NCBI RefSeq assembly: GCF_018362975.1
Contig: NZ_CP074371.1
Coordinates: forward strand, 7,936,001 to 8,000,000
Length of the DNA: 64,000 nucleotides
From: Nocardia tengchongensis
Lineage (GTDB): Bacteria > Actinomycetota > Actinomycetes > Mycobacteriales > Mycobacteriaceae
Direction of reading: 5' to 3'
Position 1 is the stretch's first letter; every line of letters starts with the position of its first letter. A model generated the notes under the pieces. It saw only the letters and a list, made by a program, of their open reading frames with translations, was not told the DNA's origin and did not search any database. The position numbers and the translations under genes are program-made. Shown here piece by piece: positions 9,660 through 18,623 of this stretch.

Positions 9660-9855
9660 GAACCGGAGTGCGGGCCCGGAAATAGCGATGCCGGGCGCCG
9701 CGGCAGCGGTCGCCGCACATAGCGACTGCGCCGAATGTCGCGAGAAATCCAGGGAGCTTTTGGCCTGATTTGTCAGCTTTGGCCCGATATGTCAGCGATC
9801 GCCGCCGACCGGCCTCCGCACCCCGCCGAATTTCCCGCGCTCGGATTTGCGCTGG

Positions 9856-10197
9856 CTAATTCTTGGCGCGCTGGTAAGCTTCGACGATCTCGGCCGGGAT
9901 ACGACCGCGCGAGGAAACCTGGTGTCCCTGAGCCCGAGCCCATTCACGGATCGCGGTGCTCTCCTCGCGGTCCACGGCCGGACGGGTGCGGCCGCCGGCG
10001 GCCACCTTGCGCTTGGAACGACCCACCTTGCGAGCCTTTTCCGACCACGGTTCCAGGGCTTCCCGCAGCTTGCCGGCGTTCTTGTTCGACAGATCGATCT
10101 CGAAGTCGTTGCCGTCGATCGAGAAAAAGACGGTCTCGTCGGCCTTCGATTCGCCGTCGTAGTCGTCAACCAGAGTTACGGTGACTTTCTTAGCCAT
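9856..10197 (-). CDS. lsr2: Nucleoid-associated H-NS-like silencer Lsr2
   Basis: 113 aa, the usual size. The N-terminal dimerisation domain begins [16 protein letters not shown] and includes [17 protein letters not shown] basic linker ([14 protein letters not shown]) leads to the C-terminal DNA-binding domain with [19 protein letters not shown]. The Arg-Gly-Arg triplet is the minor-groove hook that selects AT-rich DNA. The ATG at 10197 is chosen over an upstream in-frame codon because GAAGGG precedes it and the family starts at MAKK. Lsr2 silences horizontally acquired and AT-rich genes and bridges DNA. Confidence 0.96.
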   Translation of the reverse strand: MAKKVTVTLVDDYDGESKADETVFFSIDGNDFEIDLSNKNAGKLREALEPWSEKARKVGRSKRKVAAGGRTRPAVDREESTAIREWARAQGHQVSSRGRIPAEIVEAYQRAKN

Positions 10198-10242
10198 GGA
10201 CTGCCCTTCCACGTGTAGGTGCCGCTATTCGCCGAAATGCTA

Positions 10243-10254
10243 ATCCCGCGGGAT
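10243..10254. promoter_or_regulatory. 12-bp perfect palindrome upstream of lsr2
   Basis: ATCCCGCGGGAT is self-complementary and sits 45-57 bp upstream of the lsr2 start, in the expected promoter zone. It may be an operator. No regulator can be named. Confidence 0.25.
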
Positions 10255-10331
10255 GCAGGATTCAAACCAGGCGCGAATCGAATTCAGCGCCACCAGACAA
10301 TTCAGCTATTACCGCAGAGACCCTCCGGTCT

Positions 10332-10856
10332 TCAGCACACCCGGAATGCGGCCAGGCGCCACCCGGAACGACCGCGGACAATGCGTGCCGCGAGCGCGAA
10401 ATGCCGCCCGCCGCGATCGTAGCCCGCGCAAACCTCGGCCGCGGCGGCCTCGACCATGATCACATTCACCCTGGTGAGAGTGGCGGTCCCGAGCTCGCGT
10501 CCGGGCGAGCGACGAACGCTCGCCAGGGTGCGCACCGCGGCCACCACCGCGGGCTCGGCGAACGGACCCAAATGCCCAGCCGGGCGACGGCCGTCCACCA
10601 CCTCCAGCGCCACCCGCAGGGCGCCGCGAGCGAATTGTCCTGCGGCAGTGTTGCGTTCGTCACCCTGCCCGTTCTTCGCAGCGTGCGAAGACCGCAGAAC
10701 CCGTTGCAGGCCGGGCGAACCCGAGGATCGCGGCGCCGACCCACGGTCCACCCGCGGACTGCAACCGGGCGGCCCGGTTTCCGGGCGGCATGGTTGTAGC
10801 GGCGGCTCGAACCGCGGTGCGGGCAGCAGGAATCCACCCTCCGACGCCACGACCAC
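10332..10856 (-). CDS. Rv3235-family protein
   Basis: 174 aa from a GTG. The C-terminal half carries the family pattern: ALRVALEVVDGRRPAGHLGP, AVVAAVRTLA, and RHFALAARIVRGRSGWRLAA. The first 75 or so residues are low-complexity and Pro/Arg-rich, as in many members. In mycobacteria the family member lies near secA, but no sec gene is seen here. The molecular role is unknown. The start is approximate because the N-terminus is not conserved. Confidence 0.7.
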   Translation of the reverse strand: MVVASEGGFLLPAPRFEPPLQPCRPETGPPGCSPRVDRGSAPRSSGSPGLQRVLRSSHAAKNGQGDERNTAAGQFARGALRVALEVVDGRRPAGHLGPFAEPAVVAAVRTLASVRRSPGRELGTATLTRVNVIMVEAAAAEVCAGYDRGGRHFALAARIVRGRSGWRLAAFRVC

Positions 10857-10960
10857 TCCCCTCGCCTCCGGTACTCAGATACCACTCAGCGTCGCACGCG
10901 AGCGCGGGGCGCGGGGCCCCGTAACGAAGTTCGCACCCCGCACCACCGGTGAGACCAGCG

Positions 10961-12454
10961 TCACACTCGCTGGAGCGATTTCGCGGCGCCCACCGGCCGC
11001 AGAGTCTTGCTCAGATCGGTGCGCATGACGGTCGCGGTGTCGAGCAGATAGTTCTGGCGGACCTGCCACGGGTTGTGGTCGCCCTGGCGCGGGAAGTCGG
11101 CGATCGAGCGCTGGACATAGCCGGAGGCGAGATCCAGCAGCGGACGCTCGCGCAGGGCGCGCTGCGGCTCGGGAACCACGGCGGTGTAGCCGTTGCGCTC
11201 CATGTAGCCGAGCACCTTGCAGACCAGCCGGGAGGTGAGGTCGGCGCGCAGCGTCCAGGAGGCGTTGGTGTAGCCGATGCAGACCGCGAAGTTGGGGACG
11301 CCGGTGAGCATGGTGCCTTGCCAGACGAACTGGTCGGACAGGTTGACCGGGGCGCCGTCCACGACCAGGTCGATGCCGCCGAAGGCGAGCAGCTGCAGAC
11401 CGGTGGCGGTCACCACCACGTCGGCCTCGACGACCCGGCCGGACTGCAGCCGGATGCCCTCGGGCACAAAGGTTTCGATGTGGTCGGTGATCACCTCGGC
11501 CTTGCCCTTGCGCATGGCCTTGAAGAAGTCGGCGTTGGGCACCGCGCACAGCCGCTGGTCCCACGGGTTGTAGTCCGGTGTGAAGTGCTCGGCCACCAGG
11601 CCCTCGTCCTTCAGGATCCGGGTGGTGAGGCCGGTGAGCAGCTTCTTCGCGGCCTCGGGCCGGCGGCGGCAGTACTGGTAGAAGCCGATGTTGAACAGGA
11701 TGTTCTTGGTCCGGATGAGCCGGTGCGCCAGATCCGCGGGCAGCAGGTCCCGGATCCGGTCGGCGATCTTGTCGCGGCCGGGGACCGCGGAGATCCAGGT
11801 GGGGCTGCGCTGCAGCATGGTCACCAGTTCGGCCTGCTCGGCCATGGCCGGGACCAGGGTGACCGCGGTCGCGCCGCTGCCGATGACCACCACGCGCTTG
11901 CCCGCGTAGTGGAGGTCCTCGGGCCAGAACTGGGGGTGCACCACGGTGCCGGCGAAGTCGGCGATGCCGGGGAACTCGGGCTCGTGGCCCTGGTCGTAGC
12001 TGTAGTACCCCGAGCAGGAGTACAGGAAGCCGCAGGTGAGCGTGTGGCGCTCGACGCCCTCGCCGGTCCGCCGCTGCACCGTCAGGGTCCACCGGGATTC
12101 GCCGCTGTTCCATTCGGCGGCAACGATTTTGGAGCCGTAGCGAATGTGCCGGTCGATGCCGTTCTCGGTGGCCGTCTCGGTGATGTAGCGCAGGATGGAC
12201 GGCCCGTCGGCGATGGACTGGGCGTCACGCCAGGGCTTGAACGGGTAGCCGAGGGTGAACATGTCGCTGTCGGAGCGGATGCCCGGGTAGCGGAACAGGT
12301 CCCAGGTGCCGCCGAGCGCGTCGCGCGCCTCGAGAATGGCGTAGCTGCGGCCGGGCTGCTCGGTCTGGAGACGATACGCCGCGCCGATGCCGGAGAGCCC
12401 GGCTCCGACGATGACGACGTCGAGGTGTTCGGCGGTGGTCTGCGCGGCGTTCAT
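10961..12454 (-). CDS. FAD/NADPH flavin-containing (Baeyer-Villiger type) monooxygenase, EthA-like
   Basis: 497 aa. Residues about 10-25 form the FAD site (VVIVGAGLSGIGAAYRLQ). This is followed by ILEARDALGGTWDLFRYPG and SDSDMFTLGYPFKPW, typical of EthA-like enzymes. A second dinucleotide site (VVVIGSGATAVTLVPAMA, about 190-207) binds NADPH. The fingerprint FAGTVVHPQFWPED resembles the Baeyer-Villiger FxGxxxHxxxWP motif. Likely substrates are ketones or thioamide-like compounds, but the natural one is unknown. The ATG at 12454 is preferred over an upstream start that would reach the divergent promoter. The AraC gene starts 70 bp away in the other direction and may control it. Confidence 0.92.
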   Translation of the reverse strand: MNAAQTTAEHLDVVIVGAGLSGIGAAYRLQTEQPGRSYAILEARDALGGTWDLFRYPGIRSDSDMFTLGYPFKPWRDAQSIADGPSILRYITETATENGIDRHIRYGSKIVAAEWNSGESRWTLTVQRRTGEGVERHTLTCGFLYSCSGYYSYDQGHEPEFPGIADFAGTVVHPQFWPEDLHYAGKRVVVIGSGATAVTLVPAMAEQAELVTMLQRSPTWISAVPGRDKIADRIRDLLPADLAHRLIRTKNILFNIGFYQYCRRRPEAAKKLLTGLTTRILKDEGLVAEHFTPDYNPWDQRLCAVPNADFFKAMRKGKAEVITDHIETFVPEGIRLQSGRVVEADVVVTATGLQLLAFGGIDLVVDGAPVNLSDQFVWQGTMLTGVPNFAVCIGYTNASWTLRADLTSRLVCKVLGYMERNGYTAVVPEPQRALRERPLLDLASGYVQRSIADFPRQGDHNPWQVRQNYLLDTATVMRTDLSKTLRPVGAAKSLQRV

Positions 12455-12524
12455 GGCTTCCAGTCTGTTGGGCTCGGGATGCGGTTTCTTGACACTACGC
12501 GACAACTATTTGATCCTGGACGAC

Positions 12525-13535
12525 ATGTCGGTGATCAGATCCGCGGGCCTGCGCGGATTCCGCGCCACCGTGGCCGAACTGGGCGGCGACGCCGAGGAGA
12601 TGGCCACCGCCTGCGGCCTGCCCGTCGCCGCCCTCGACACCGACGATCTGCTCGTCCCCGACCAGGCCGTGGCCGCGGTGCTCGAACTCGCCGCCCACCG
12701 GCTGGACTGCCCGGACCTGGGCCTGCGCATGGCCCGGCGCCAGGATCTCGATATGCTGGGCCCGCTGGCCCTGGCCATCCGCAATGCCACCAGCCTGGCC
12801 GCGGTGCTGGAGTGCACCTCGCGCTATCTGTTCGTGCACGCCCGCTCGCTGAGCCTGACCATGGAGCCCGACCCGTACGGCGACCGCGGCGTCATCGCCC
12901 TGCGCTACGGCGCCAACGCGCCGGGCCTGCCCACGCCGGTCCAGGGCACCGATCTCGGATTGGCCTTCGTGCACCGCACGATTCAGCGGCTGGTGGAGGA
13001 TCGCTACGGGCTGCGCTCGGTGGAACTGCCCTACCGGCCCGCGGCCCCGATCCGGACCTACGAGGAATTCTTCGGCGCGCCGGTGCGCATCGAGCGTCCG
13101 GCCGCGCTGCTGCGGGCACCCGCGGCCCTGGGCGACCGGACGCTCGCGGGCGGCGACGAGAACCTGCACCGGCTGGCCATGGCGTTCCTGGCCGAGCAGT
13201 CCGGCGACGCGGCCGCGGCGGTCGCCCCGCGGGTGCGCACCACGCTGCAGAAGCTGCTGGGCACCGCCGCGCCCGAAATCGAGGTCGTGGCACGGCTGCT
13301 CACCATTCATCCGCGCACGTTGCAGCGGCGGCTGACCGCGGAGGGCACCACCTTCGCCGCGATTCTGGACGAGGTGCGGCGCGACGAGGCGCGCCGGTAT
13401 CTGACCACCACGGACATGCCGATGAGTCAGGTGGCTTCGCTGCTCGGGCTGGCCGAGCAGTCGGTTTTCACCCGCTGCTGTCAGCGCTGGTGGGGGGCAA
13501 CGCCGACCACGGTGCGCAAGAGCAAAACGGTCTGA
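12525..13535 (+). CDS. AraC-family regulator with arabinose-binding-like N-domain
   Basis: 336 aa. The N-terminal two thirds match the AraC_binding_2 / OruR-type domain (SAGLRGFRATVAELGGDAEE at the start, RQDLDMLGPLALAIRNATSL). The C-terminal HTH_18 spans about 245-336 (VARLLTIHPRTLQRRLTAEG, then SQVASLLGLAEQSVFTRC). Divergent from the EthA-like monooxygenase with a 70-bp shared promoter, it is the natural candidate activator of that gene. The last HTH helix is followed by only a short tail. Confidence 0.9.
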   Translation: MSVIRSAGLRGFRATVAELGGDAEEMATACGLPVAALDTDDLLVPDQAVAAVLELAAHRLDCPDLGLRMARRQDLDMLGPLALAIRNATSLAAVLECTSRYLFVHARSLSLTMEPDPYGDRGVIALRYGANAPGLPTPVQGTDLGLAFVHRTIQRLVEDRYGLRSVELPYRPAAPIRTYEEFFGAPVRIERPAALLRAPAALGDRTLAGGDENLHRLAMAFLAEQSGDAAAAVAPRVRTTLQKLLGTAAPEIEVVARLLTIHPRTLQRRLTAEGTTFAAILDEVRRDEARRYLTTTDMPMSQVASLLGLAEQSVFTRCCQRWWGATPTTVRKSKTV

Positions 13536-13639
13536 CCACAGCGCTTGTCACACAGACCGCCTCGAGTTCCGATGCGCCCATTGGCAAATCATGCACGGCG
13601 AGTCGCGCAGGAAACGCCATCGATTTGCCGGATTGGGGC

Positions 13640-13876
13640 GTGTCGATCATGGTCATGTGGCGCTCCCACCCGCAGGATGTGCAGATGATCGCCGAATGCC
13701 CGTCCTGCGCTTGGCCCTCCCCCGCGGCCGTCTCCTCCCACCGGGGGGTGCAGTACCACCGCTGCCCGTGCGGCCAGTGGCTGATCAGCGTGCACGGGAA
13801 GGTGGTCGGCGCGGCCGGGGGCACCACGTTCAGCGGGCGGAACCCGCTGGCGGAGATCGCCGGAATCAGCGACTAG
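13640..13876 (+). CDS. Small zinc-ribbon-like protein (78 aa)
   Basis: A GTG-started frame with two cysteine pairs, AECPSC near residue 20 and HRCPCGQW near residue 40, spaced as in a zinc ribbon. The Ser/Thr/Gly-rich tail ends AGISD. GGATTGGGG lies just upstream. Alternative in-frame ATGs are at 13649 and 13655. No specific family is recognised. It lies between the AraC gene and the convergent NTF2-like gene. Confidence 0.55.
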   Translation: MSIMVMWRSHPQDVQMIAECPSCAWPSPAAVSSHRGVQYHRCPCGQWLISVHGKVVGAAGGTTFSGRNPLAEIAGISD

Positions 13877-13897
13877 CCGGTCCCGGAGATTCCGGGA

Positions 13898-14704
13898 TCA
13901 GCCCGCCTGCACGAAGATTCGCGCGGACTCGATCCGCAGGCCGCGCTCGGTGAAGTCGAATTCGGCGATGCCGCGGCCCTCGCGGGTGTCCACCGACACC
14001 GTCACCGAATGCCCGGCCGCAATGGTCTTGTCCCAGCGCAGGCCCTTCACCCGGGTGGCGAAGTCCTCCAGCGACATCGCGCCGTCGACACCCCACTCCA
14101 GACGCGGCACCGGCGCCAGAACCGCACGGGCACTGGCGGAATCGCCGCGCGAGACCGCGTCCAGCAGCCGCTCGGCCGCCTGCTTGCCCGCCGCGCCCAC
14201 GCCGCGCAGCCCGGACATGAAGCCCACCGCGCCGCCCAGCCCCTGGTTGCCCAGCAGCTGCGGACCCAGTTTGGCCCCCGCCAGTAGACCCTTCGCGCCC
14301 GAGCCCATGAGCTGGCCGATCATCCCCGCCAGTTCCCAATGTGCGCGCAGGCGACGAATCTTCAGCGCGCCGTCCACGTCCTCGAGGTCGTAGCGCAGGT
14401 GCATGGGCACGTGCAGGGTGACCCCGGTCGACATGGTGGTGGCGATGCTGAGATCGCGGAAGACCGTCATGCCGCACACGACGTCGTTGGTGACGTCGAA
14501 GGCGATGCCGTTGGGCGCGATGAAGGTCTCGTAGAAGCGCTCGATGGCCGCGCGGCCGACGTGCGCCCGCGAGCCGACCGGGTCCTCGACGCTGCCGTCA
14601 TCGGCGAAAAGGCCCACCCAGGCGGCCTTGTCGTGCGCGCCGACGGCCCGCGGTGAGGCTTCGACGGTCGCCAGCAGTTCGGCGGCGGTGGGGTTCGCGG
14701 GCAC
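13898..14704 (-). CDS. NTF2-like/SnoaL-fold protein (ketosteroid isomerase-like) with C-terminal extension
   Basis: 268 aa. The GTG at 14704 is chosen for the GGAGG 5 nt upstream. Residues about 5-125 have the SnoaL pattern: an N-terminal helix, AAWVGLFADDGSVEDPVGS, RAAIERFYETFIAPN and THVPMHLRY-like strands. A Gly/Leu-rich middle (about 130-165) leads to a second cone-like segment (LLDAVSRGDSASARAVLA, FATRVKGLRWDKTI). No catalytic role can be assigned from the sequence. It may act on a steroid or polyketide-type ligand. Confidence 0.75.
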   Translation of the reverse strand: MPANPTAAELLATVEASPRAVGAHDKAAWVGLFADDGSVEDPVGSRAHVGRAAIERFYETFIAPNGIAFDVTNDVVCGMTVFRDLSIATTMSTGVTLHVPMHLRYDLEDVDGALKIRRLRAHWELAGMIGQLMGSGAKGLLAGAKLGPQLLGNQGLGGAVGFMSGLRGVGAAGKQAAERLLDAVSRGDSASARAVLAPVPRLEWGVDGAMSLEDFATRVKGLRWDKTIAAGHSVTVSVDTREGRGIAEFDFTERGLRIESARIFVQAG

Positions 14705-14796
14705 GTGTCCTCCAAGTGGTAAAGCCAAGCGCGCGCGATGATACCGAACGCCCGGCCGTCCTGATTGTCAGGTTCGGAATCGGTACCGTCGAGGGC

Positions 14797-15342
14797 GTGC
14801 CAACTCCGCGGAGGGTCGCCCTGTCCGTCGCCCTGGTGGCGGCGCTGATCACCGGTCTCGCGTTCGCGGGTCTGCCGGTGTTCGTGCATCCACAGGTCGA
14901 TCCGCTGCGCCGGGCCGACGCCATCGTGGTGCTGGGCGGAACCGCCTACGCTCGCTACGACCTGGGGTTGCGGCTGGCGCAGGAGGGGTACGCGCCCGAA
15001 CTGCTGATCTCGCGCTCCACCGGGCAGGACGACGTGATGATGGACCGCTACTGCGACGGCGGGTTCGCGTTCCGGGTCTCCTGCTTCGTGCCGGACCCGT
15101 GGACCACCCAGGGCGAGGCGCGCGAGATCCGCCGGCGCGCCCAGGCCGGGCACTGGCAGCACATCATCGTGGTGACCTACACGCCGCACGTCTCGCGGGC
15201 GCGGTACATCGTGGAAAAGTGCTTTTCCGGACAGATCACCATGGTGGCGAGCCCCAGCGATTCGGGGCTGTTGTTCTGGTCCTGGATGTATGTCCGGCAG
15301 TCGGCCGGTTATGTGCGCGCGTTTCTGCAGCGCGGCTGCTGA
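14797..15342 (+). CDS. YdcF/DUF218-family membrane-anchored protein
   Basis: 181 aa. An N-terminal hydrophobic segment (ALSVALVAALITGLAFAG) acts as a signal anchor. The DUF218 core follows, with the hallmark DAIVVLGG at about residues 41-48, ELLISRS, the TQGEAREI segment and IIVVTYTPHVSRA. Three cysteines in the middle (CDGG, SCF, KCF) may form disulfides outside the membrane. Related proteins are linked to cell-envelope metabolism, but the exact role is unknown. The start is the GTG at 14797, divergent from the NTF2-like gene by 92 bp. Confidence 0.8.
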   Translation: MPTPRRVALSVALVAALITGLAFAGLPVFVHPQVDPLRRADAIVVLGGTAYARYDLGLRLAQEGYAPELLISRSTGQDDVMMDRYCDGGFAFRVSCFVPDPWTTQGEAREIRRRAQAGHWQHIIVVTYTPHVSRARYIVEKCFSGQITMVASPSDSGLLFWSWMYVRQSAGYVRAFLQRGC

Positions 15343-15441
15343 AAGATGCGCCACGGCCGCGCAATTGAGCGGTTACGATGAGGTCCGGGCAAAGGGAAGC
15401 GCGTCCTCTCGGGGGTGGATGCGGGTGCGGGAGGATTTCCG

Positions 15442-17034
15442 GTGCATATCGACGACCTCAGTACCGTGCGGGACAGCGAGCTGACGGCGGATCTGTGCAT
15501 TATCGGGTCCGGACCGGCCGGTCTGACCCTGGCCGCCGAACTCGCGGGAAGTTCGCTGCGAGTGCTGGTACTGGAAAGCGGTGGCCGGGAACTCACACCG
15601 GATGGCGACGCGCTCAATGACATCGAGAATGTCGGGGCCGCCCGGGCCCAGCCCTATCGCAATGCCCGAAATCGCATTCTCGGCGGCAGTTCGCATACCT
15701 GGAGCGGGCGCTGCGCACCCCTGGACGAGCTGGATTTCGCGCGCCGGTCCTGGGTCCCGTTCTCGGGCTGGCCGATCGGATCGTCCGAGGTGGAGCCCTA
15801 TCTGGACCGCGCCGCGGCGCATCTGGGCCTGGGCTACGGGGCCGGGTTCACCGGCGACCGGTTCTGGGAGCTGGCCGATCGGAATCCGCCGGCGCAGGAG
15901 GTGGACCGGCGCTGGGTGCGGCCCTACTTCTGGCAGATCAGCAAGGACCCCGCGGATCCCTTCGACTCCAAGCGATTCGGCCCGCACGCCGCGGAAATTA
16001 CCGCAGCTAATGTTCGAATTCTGTTGAATGCCACCGTAACCCACATCGATACCGATCCCGATGGCGTCCGCGTCGAGGCATTGCGGGTCGCGGATTCCGC
16101 CGGGAATGAACGCGTCGTGCGCGCGACGCGCATTGTGCTGGCCACCGGCGGAATCGAAAACGCCCGCCTGCTGCTGGCCTCGAATCGCATTGCGCCCGCC
16201 GGCGTCGGCAATCGGCACGATGTGGTGGGCCGGTATCTGCTCGATCATCGCTGCGGCGTGGTCGGCATGCTCGATCCGCACAGCTCCGCCGCCGCACGGG
16301 ATCGTTTCGGCAAATACGTCGTGAAAACCCGCGGCGGCAAGCACACGTTTCTGCACGGGCTCGCGCTGTCCCCCGACCTCCAGGCCGACGAGGGACTACT
16401 CAACTGCGCCTTGTGGATTCAGGAGGTGCCCGCCGAGGACGACCCCTGGGAGTCGGTGAAGAACCTGCTGCGCGGTCACATGAACCTGCACGACGCGCGC
16501 ACCGTCGCCAGCAATCCCGGGCTGCTGCTCTCCGGGGCCAAGCGCCGGCTCATCGATCACACCGGCCTGCCCCGCAAGCTCGAACAGGTGGAGCTGCGCT
16601 GCATGGTCGAACAGGCGCCGAACCCGGACAGCCGAATCAGCCTGGGCGACACCGTCGATCGACTCGGGCTACCGCATCCGCGGATCGACTGGAAGACCAG
16701 CGCCCAGGAGGACACCACGGTCCGCCGCGCCGCGGCCCTGGTCGCCGGCGAGTTCGCCCGCCTCGGCTACACCCCGCCCGCCCTGGACGAATGGGTCCGC
16801 GAGGCCAGCAGCCTCCCGCCCCGGCTCACCGACTGGGCCCACCCCACCGGCGCCACCCGCATGTCCGCCGACCCGCGCACCGGCGTGGTGGACCGCGACT
16901 GCCGGGTGCACGGCATGGAGAACCTCTACATCGCGGGCAGTTCGGTGTTCCCCACTAACGGCCACGCCAATCCGACGCTCACCATCGTCGCCCTCGCGGT
17001 GCGGCTGGCAGAACGGCTCCGCCGCACCGCGTGA
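15442..17034 (+). CDS. GMC-family FAD oxidoreductase
   Basis: 530 aa. The FAD site is LCIIGSGPAGLTLAAELAGS (about residues 14-33). RNRILGGSSHTWSGRC follows, and the C-terminal GMC block has WAHPTGATRMS and then FPTNGHANPTLTIVALA, where the His-Asn region forms the active site. It should oxidise an alcohol or sugar, with the substrate unknown. The GTG at 15442 is chosen for the GGGAGG about 7 nt upstream. It ends 6 bp before the convergent mce operon stop and is not part of that operon. Confidence 0.9.
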   Translation: MHIDDLSTVRDSELTADLCIIGSGPAGLTLAAELAGSSLRVLVLESGGRELTPDGDALNDIENVGAARAQPYRNARNRILGGSSHTWSGRCAPLDELDFARRSWVPFSGWPIGSSEVEPYLDRAAAHLGLGYGAGFTGDRFWELADRNPPAQEVDRRWVRPYFWQISKDPADPFDSKRFGPHAAEITAANVRILLNATVTHIDTDPDGVRVEALRVADSAGNERVVRATRIVLATGGIENARLLLASNRIAPAGVGNRHDVVGRYLLDHRCGVVGMLDPHSSAAARDRFGKYVVKTRGGKHTFLHGLALSPDLQADEGLLNCALWIQEVPAEDDPWESVKNLLRGHMNLHDARTVASNPGLLLSGAKRRLIDHTGLPRKLEQVELRCMVEQAPNPDSRISLGDTVDRLGLPHPRIDWKTSAQEDTTVRRAAALVAGEFARLGYTPPALDEWVREASSLPPRLTDWAHPTGATRMSADPRTGVVDRDCRVHGMENLYIAGSSVFPTNGHANPTLTIVALAVRLAERLRRTA

Positions 17035-17040
17035 GGCGGC

Positions 17041-17643
17041 CTACTGCTTGGGCAGCGGCAGGTCGATGCCGCCGACCTCGGTGACCTTCCAGTCACCCGG
17101 GTCGACATTGACCGTGTAGTAGACGGTGGTGAGCACGCCGTCGGGGTTCTGGGCGTTGGTGGAGTTCACGTTCAGATAGACGTTCACCTTGTACAGGCCG
17201 TTGTCGCGGTTGATCACCTGGGAGCTGAGCAGGGTGGGGCTCGAGGTCCACTTCAGCGGGACCAGGATCTCCTGCAGCTTGGAGGAGGTCGCGTCGAACT
17301 TGCCCGCCAGCGACGGGGTGGTGTTGGCCTTGAGGCGCGCGGTCCAGGCGTTGAAGTCGGCGTAGTTGAGATTGGCCGCGCCCATGGCGTAGTCGGAGGC
17401 GACCTGCTCGGCGTGCTTGTCGTCGGCCGCGCGGGTGGCGTGCGCGTCGACGTCGCCGCGGGCGGACTGCCACAGCACGGTGACGGTCACCAGCGCGGCG
17501 ATCAGCAAGGCGGCCGCGGCCGCGGTCACCAGCGTCGAAACCCGCAGCGACACCGTCTTGCCCGGAGCCTGCGCCGGGTCCACGGGGGTGGCGTACGGGT
17601 CGGGATGGGCGGTGGTCTCGGTCTGCTCGGTGTTCTCGGCCAT
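17041..17643 (-). CDS. Mce-associated membrane protein (Mam-type)
   Basis: 200 aa. The acidic N-terminal cytosolic stretch is followed by one membrane helix (about 35-58, VTAAAAALLIAALVTVTVLW) and an extracytoplasmic NTF2-like domain (ASDYAMGAANLNYADFNAW, ending VDPGDWKVTEVGGIDLPLP). Such proteins sit at the end of mce operons and are thought to stabilise the Mce transporter. It is 23 bp after mceF. Most mce operons carry two or more; here there is one. Confidence 0.88.
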   Translation of the reverse strand: MAENTEQTETTAHPDPYATPVDPAQAPGKTVSLRVSTLVTAAAAALLIAALVTVTVLWQSARGDVDAHATRAADDKHAEQVASDYAMGAANLNYADFNAWTARLKANTTPSLAGKFDATSSKLQEILVPLKWTSSPTLLSSQVINRDNGLYKVNVYLNVNSTNAQNPDGVLTTVYYTVNVDPGDWKVTEVGGIDLPLPKQ

Positions 17644-17666
17644 GGGTTATCTCCTTGCTGGAACTG

Positions 17667-18623
17667 CTACTTCACTTCGACCTGCACGCGCACGGCACCG
17701 TCACCGGTGGACGCGAGCGCCTGCGAGATCAAGCTGCTGATATCGATGTGCGGCCCGGCCGTGCGCGCGGCGTCGGCGAGCGGCTGCAATTGGGGTGCGA
17801 GAGTCTTCAATTCGGGTCCGGCCTGCTGCAACCAGTCGGTCAGCCGGGACAGGAAGGATGCCAGCCCGTTGCCATCCACATATGCCTGGGGACCGGGGGC
17901 ACGCTCGACGAGTCTACCGACAGCATTGATGAGCTGCTCGAGCGACTGCTCGAACTGCACGAATGCCGGTGCAGCGGTGGCCGTCGCGGCTCCTATACCC
18001 GCCATGTCCGAGGCCGCGACCTGGAAGCTGTTGAGTAGCTGGGCAATCTTGGGCTCGCGGCTCAGAATGGCCGCGGCCAGCAGGTCACCCGCGCGGGTCA
18101 GGTTCGGCATGGCCGAATCCGTGTCGTGGAAGGCCGCTCCCAGCGTGCTCGCCAATGAGGCGGCCACCTTGGGGTCGAGCTGGTTCATGACCTTGTTCAG
18201 CTGCCGCGACACCTCGGGAATGGACAGCGGCGACTTCACCGCGGCGGCGTCGAGGCGCTGACCGTCCCTGATGAAGGGCCCGCCGGCGGTGCGCGGCCGG
18301 AACTCCACGAACGGCTCGCCCAGCGCGGACAGCTGCTCGATGGTGATGTCGCTGTCGGTGGGCAGCTTGCGGTCGCCGTCGATGCGGAAGCCCACCTCGA
18401 CACCGCGCGCGGTGGAGTCCACCGAGGTGATCTTGCCGACCCGCAGCCCGGTGAGCAGAATCGGCGAACCCACGCTCAGGCCACCGGAATTCGCGATCAC
18501 CAGCGACGCGTCGGTGTGATGCGCGAACGGATCCGCCCGCACCACCCCGAAGGTCAGATAGCTCGCGCCCACCACGGTCACCACCGCGATGCCGCCCAGC
18601 GACGCCACCGAGCCCCACTTCAT
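17667..18623 (-). CDS. mceF: Mce family protein MceF
   Basis: 318 aa. An N-terminal helix (about 8-28) precedes the MlaD/MCE domain: LVIANSGGLSVGSPILLTGLRVGKITSV, then EVGFRIDGDRKLPTDSDITI. A long helical region follows. Six different Mce subunits form the extracytoplasmic lipid conduit above the YrbE permease. The start overlaps the mceE stop by ATGA, indicating translational coupling. A sixth position in the operon and the absence of a lipobox support the F subunit. Confidence 0.92.
   Translation of the reverse strand: MKWGSVASLGGIAVVTVVGASYLTFGVVRADPFAHHTDASLVIANSGGLSVGSPILLTGLRVGKITSVDSTARGVEVGFRIDGDRKLPTDSDITIEQLSALGEPFVEFRPRTAGGPFIRDGQRLDAAAVKSPLSIPEVSRQLNKVMNQLDPKVAASLASTLGAAFHDTDSAMPNLTRAGDLLAAAILSREPKIAQLLNSFQVAASDMAGIGAATATAAPAFVQFEQSLEQLINAVGRLVERAPGPQAYVDGNGLASFLSRLTDWLQQAGPELKTLAPQLQPLADAARTAGPHIDISSLISQALASTGDGAVRVQVEVK

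Noticed and set aside
12489..12512. TTGACA-like box before the AraC gene
   Set aside because: No matching -10 element at 16-18 bp spacing, so a promoter call is not supported.
10949..13876. 975-codon plus-strand frame across the monooxygenase and AraC genes
   Set aside because: Only its last 78 codons look real (the zinc-ribbon protein); the rest is antisense or out of frame to recognised genes.
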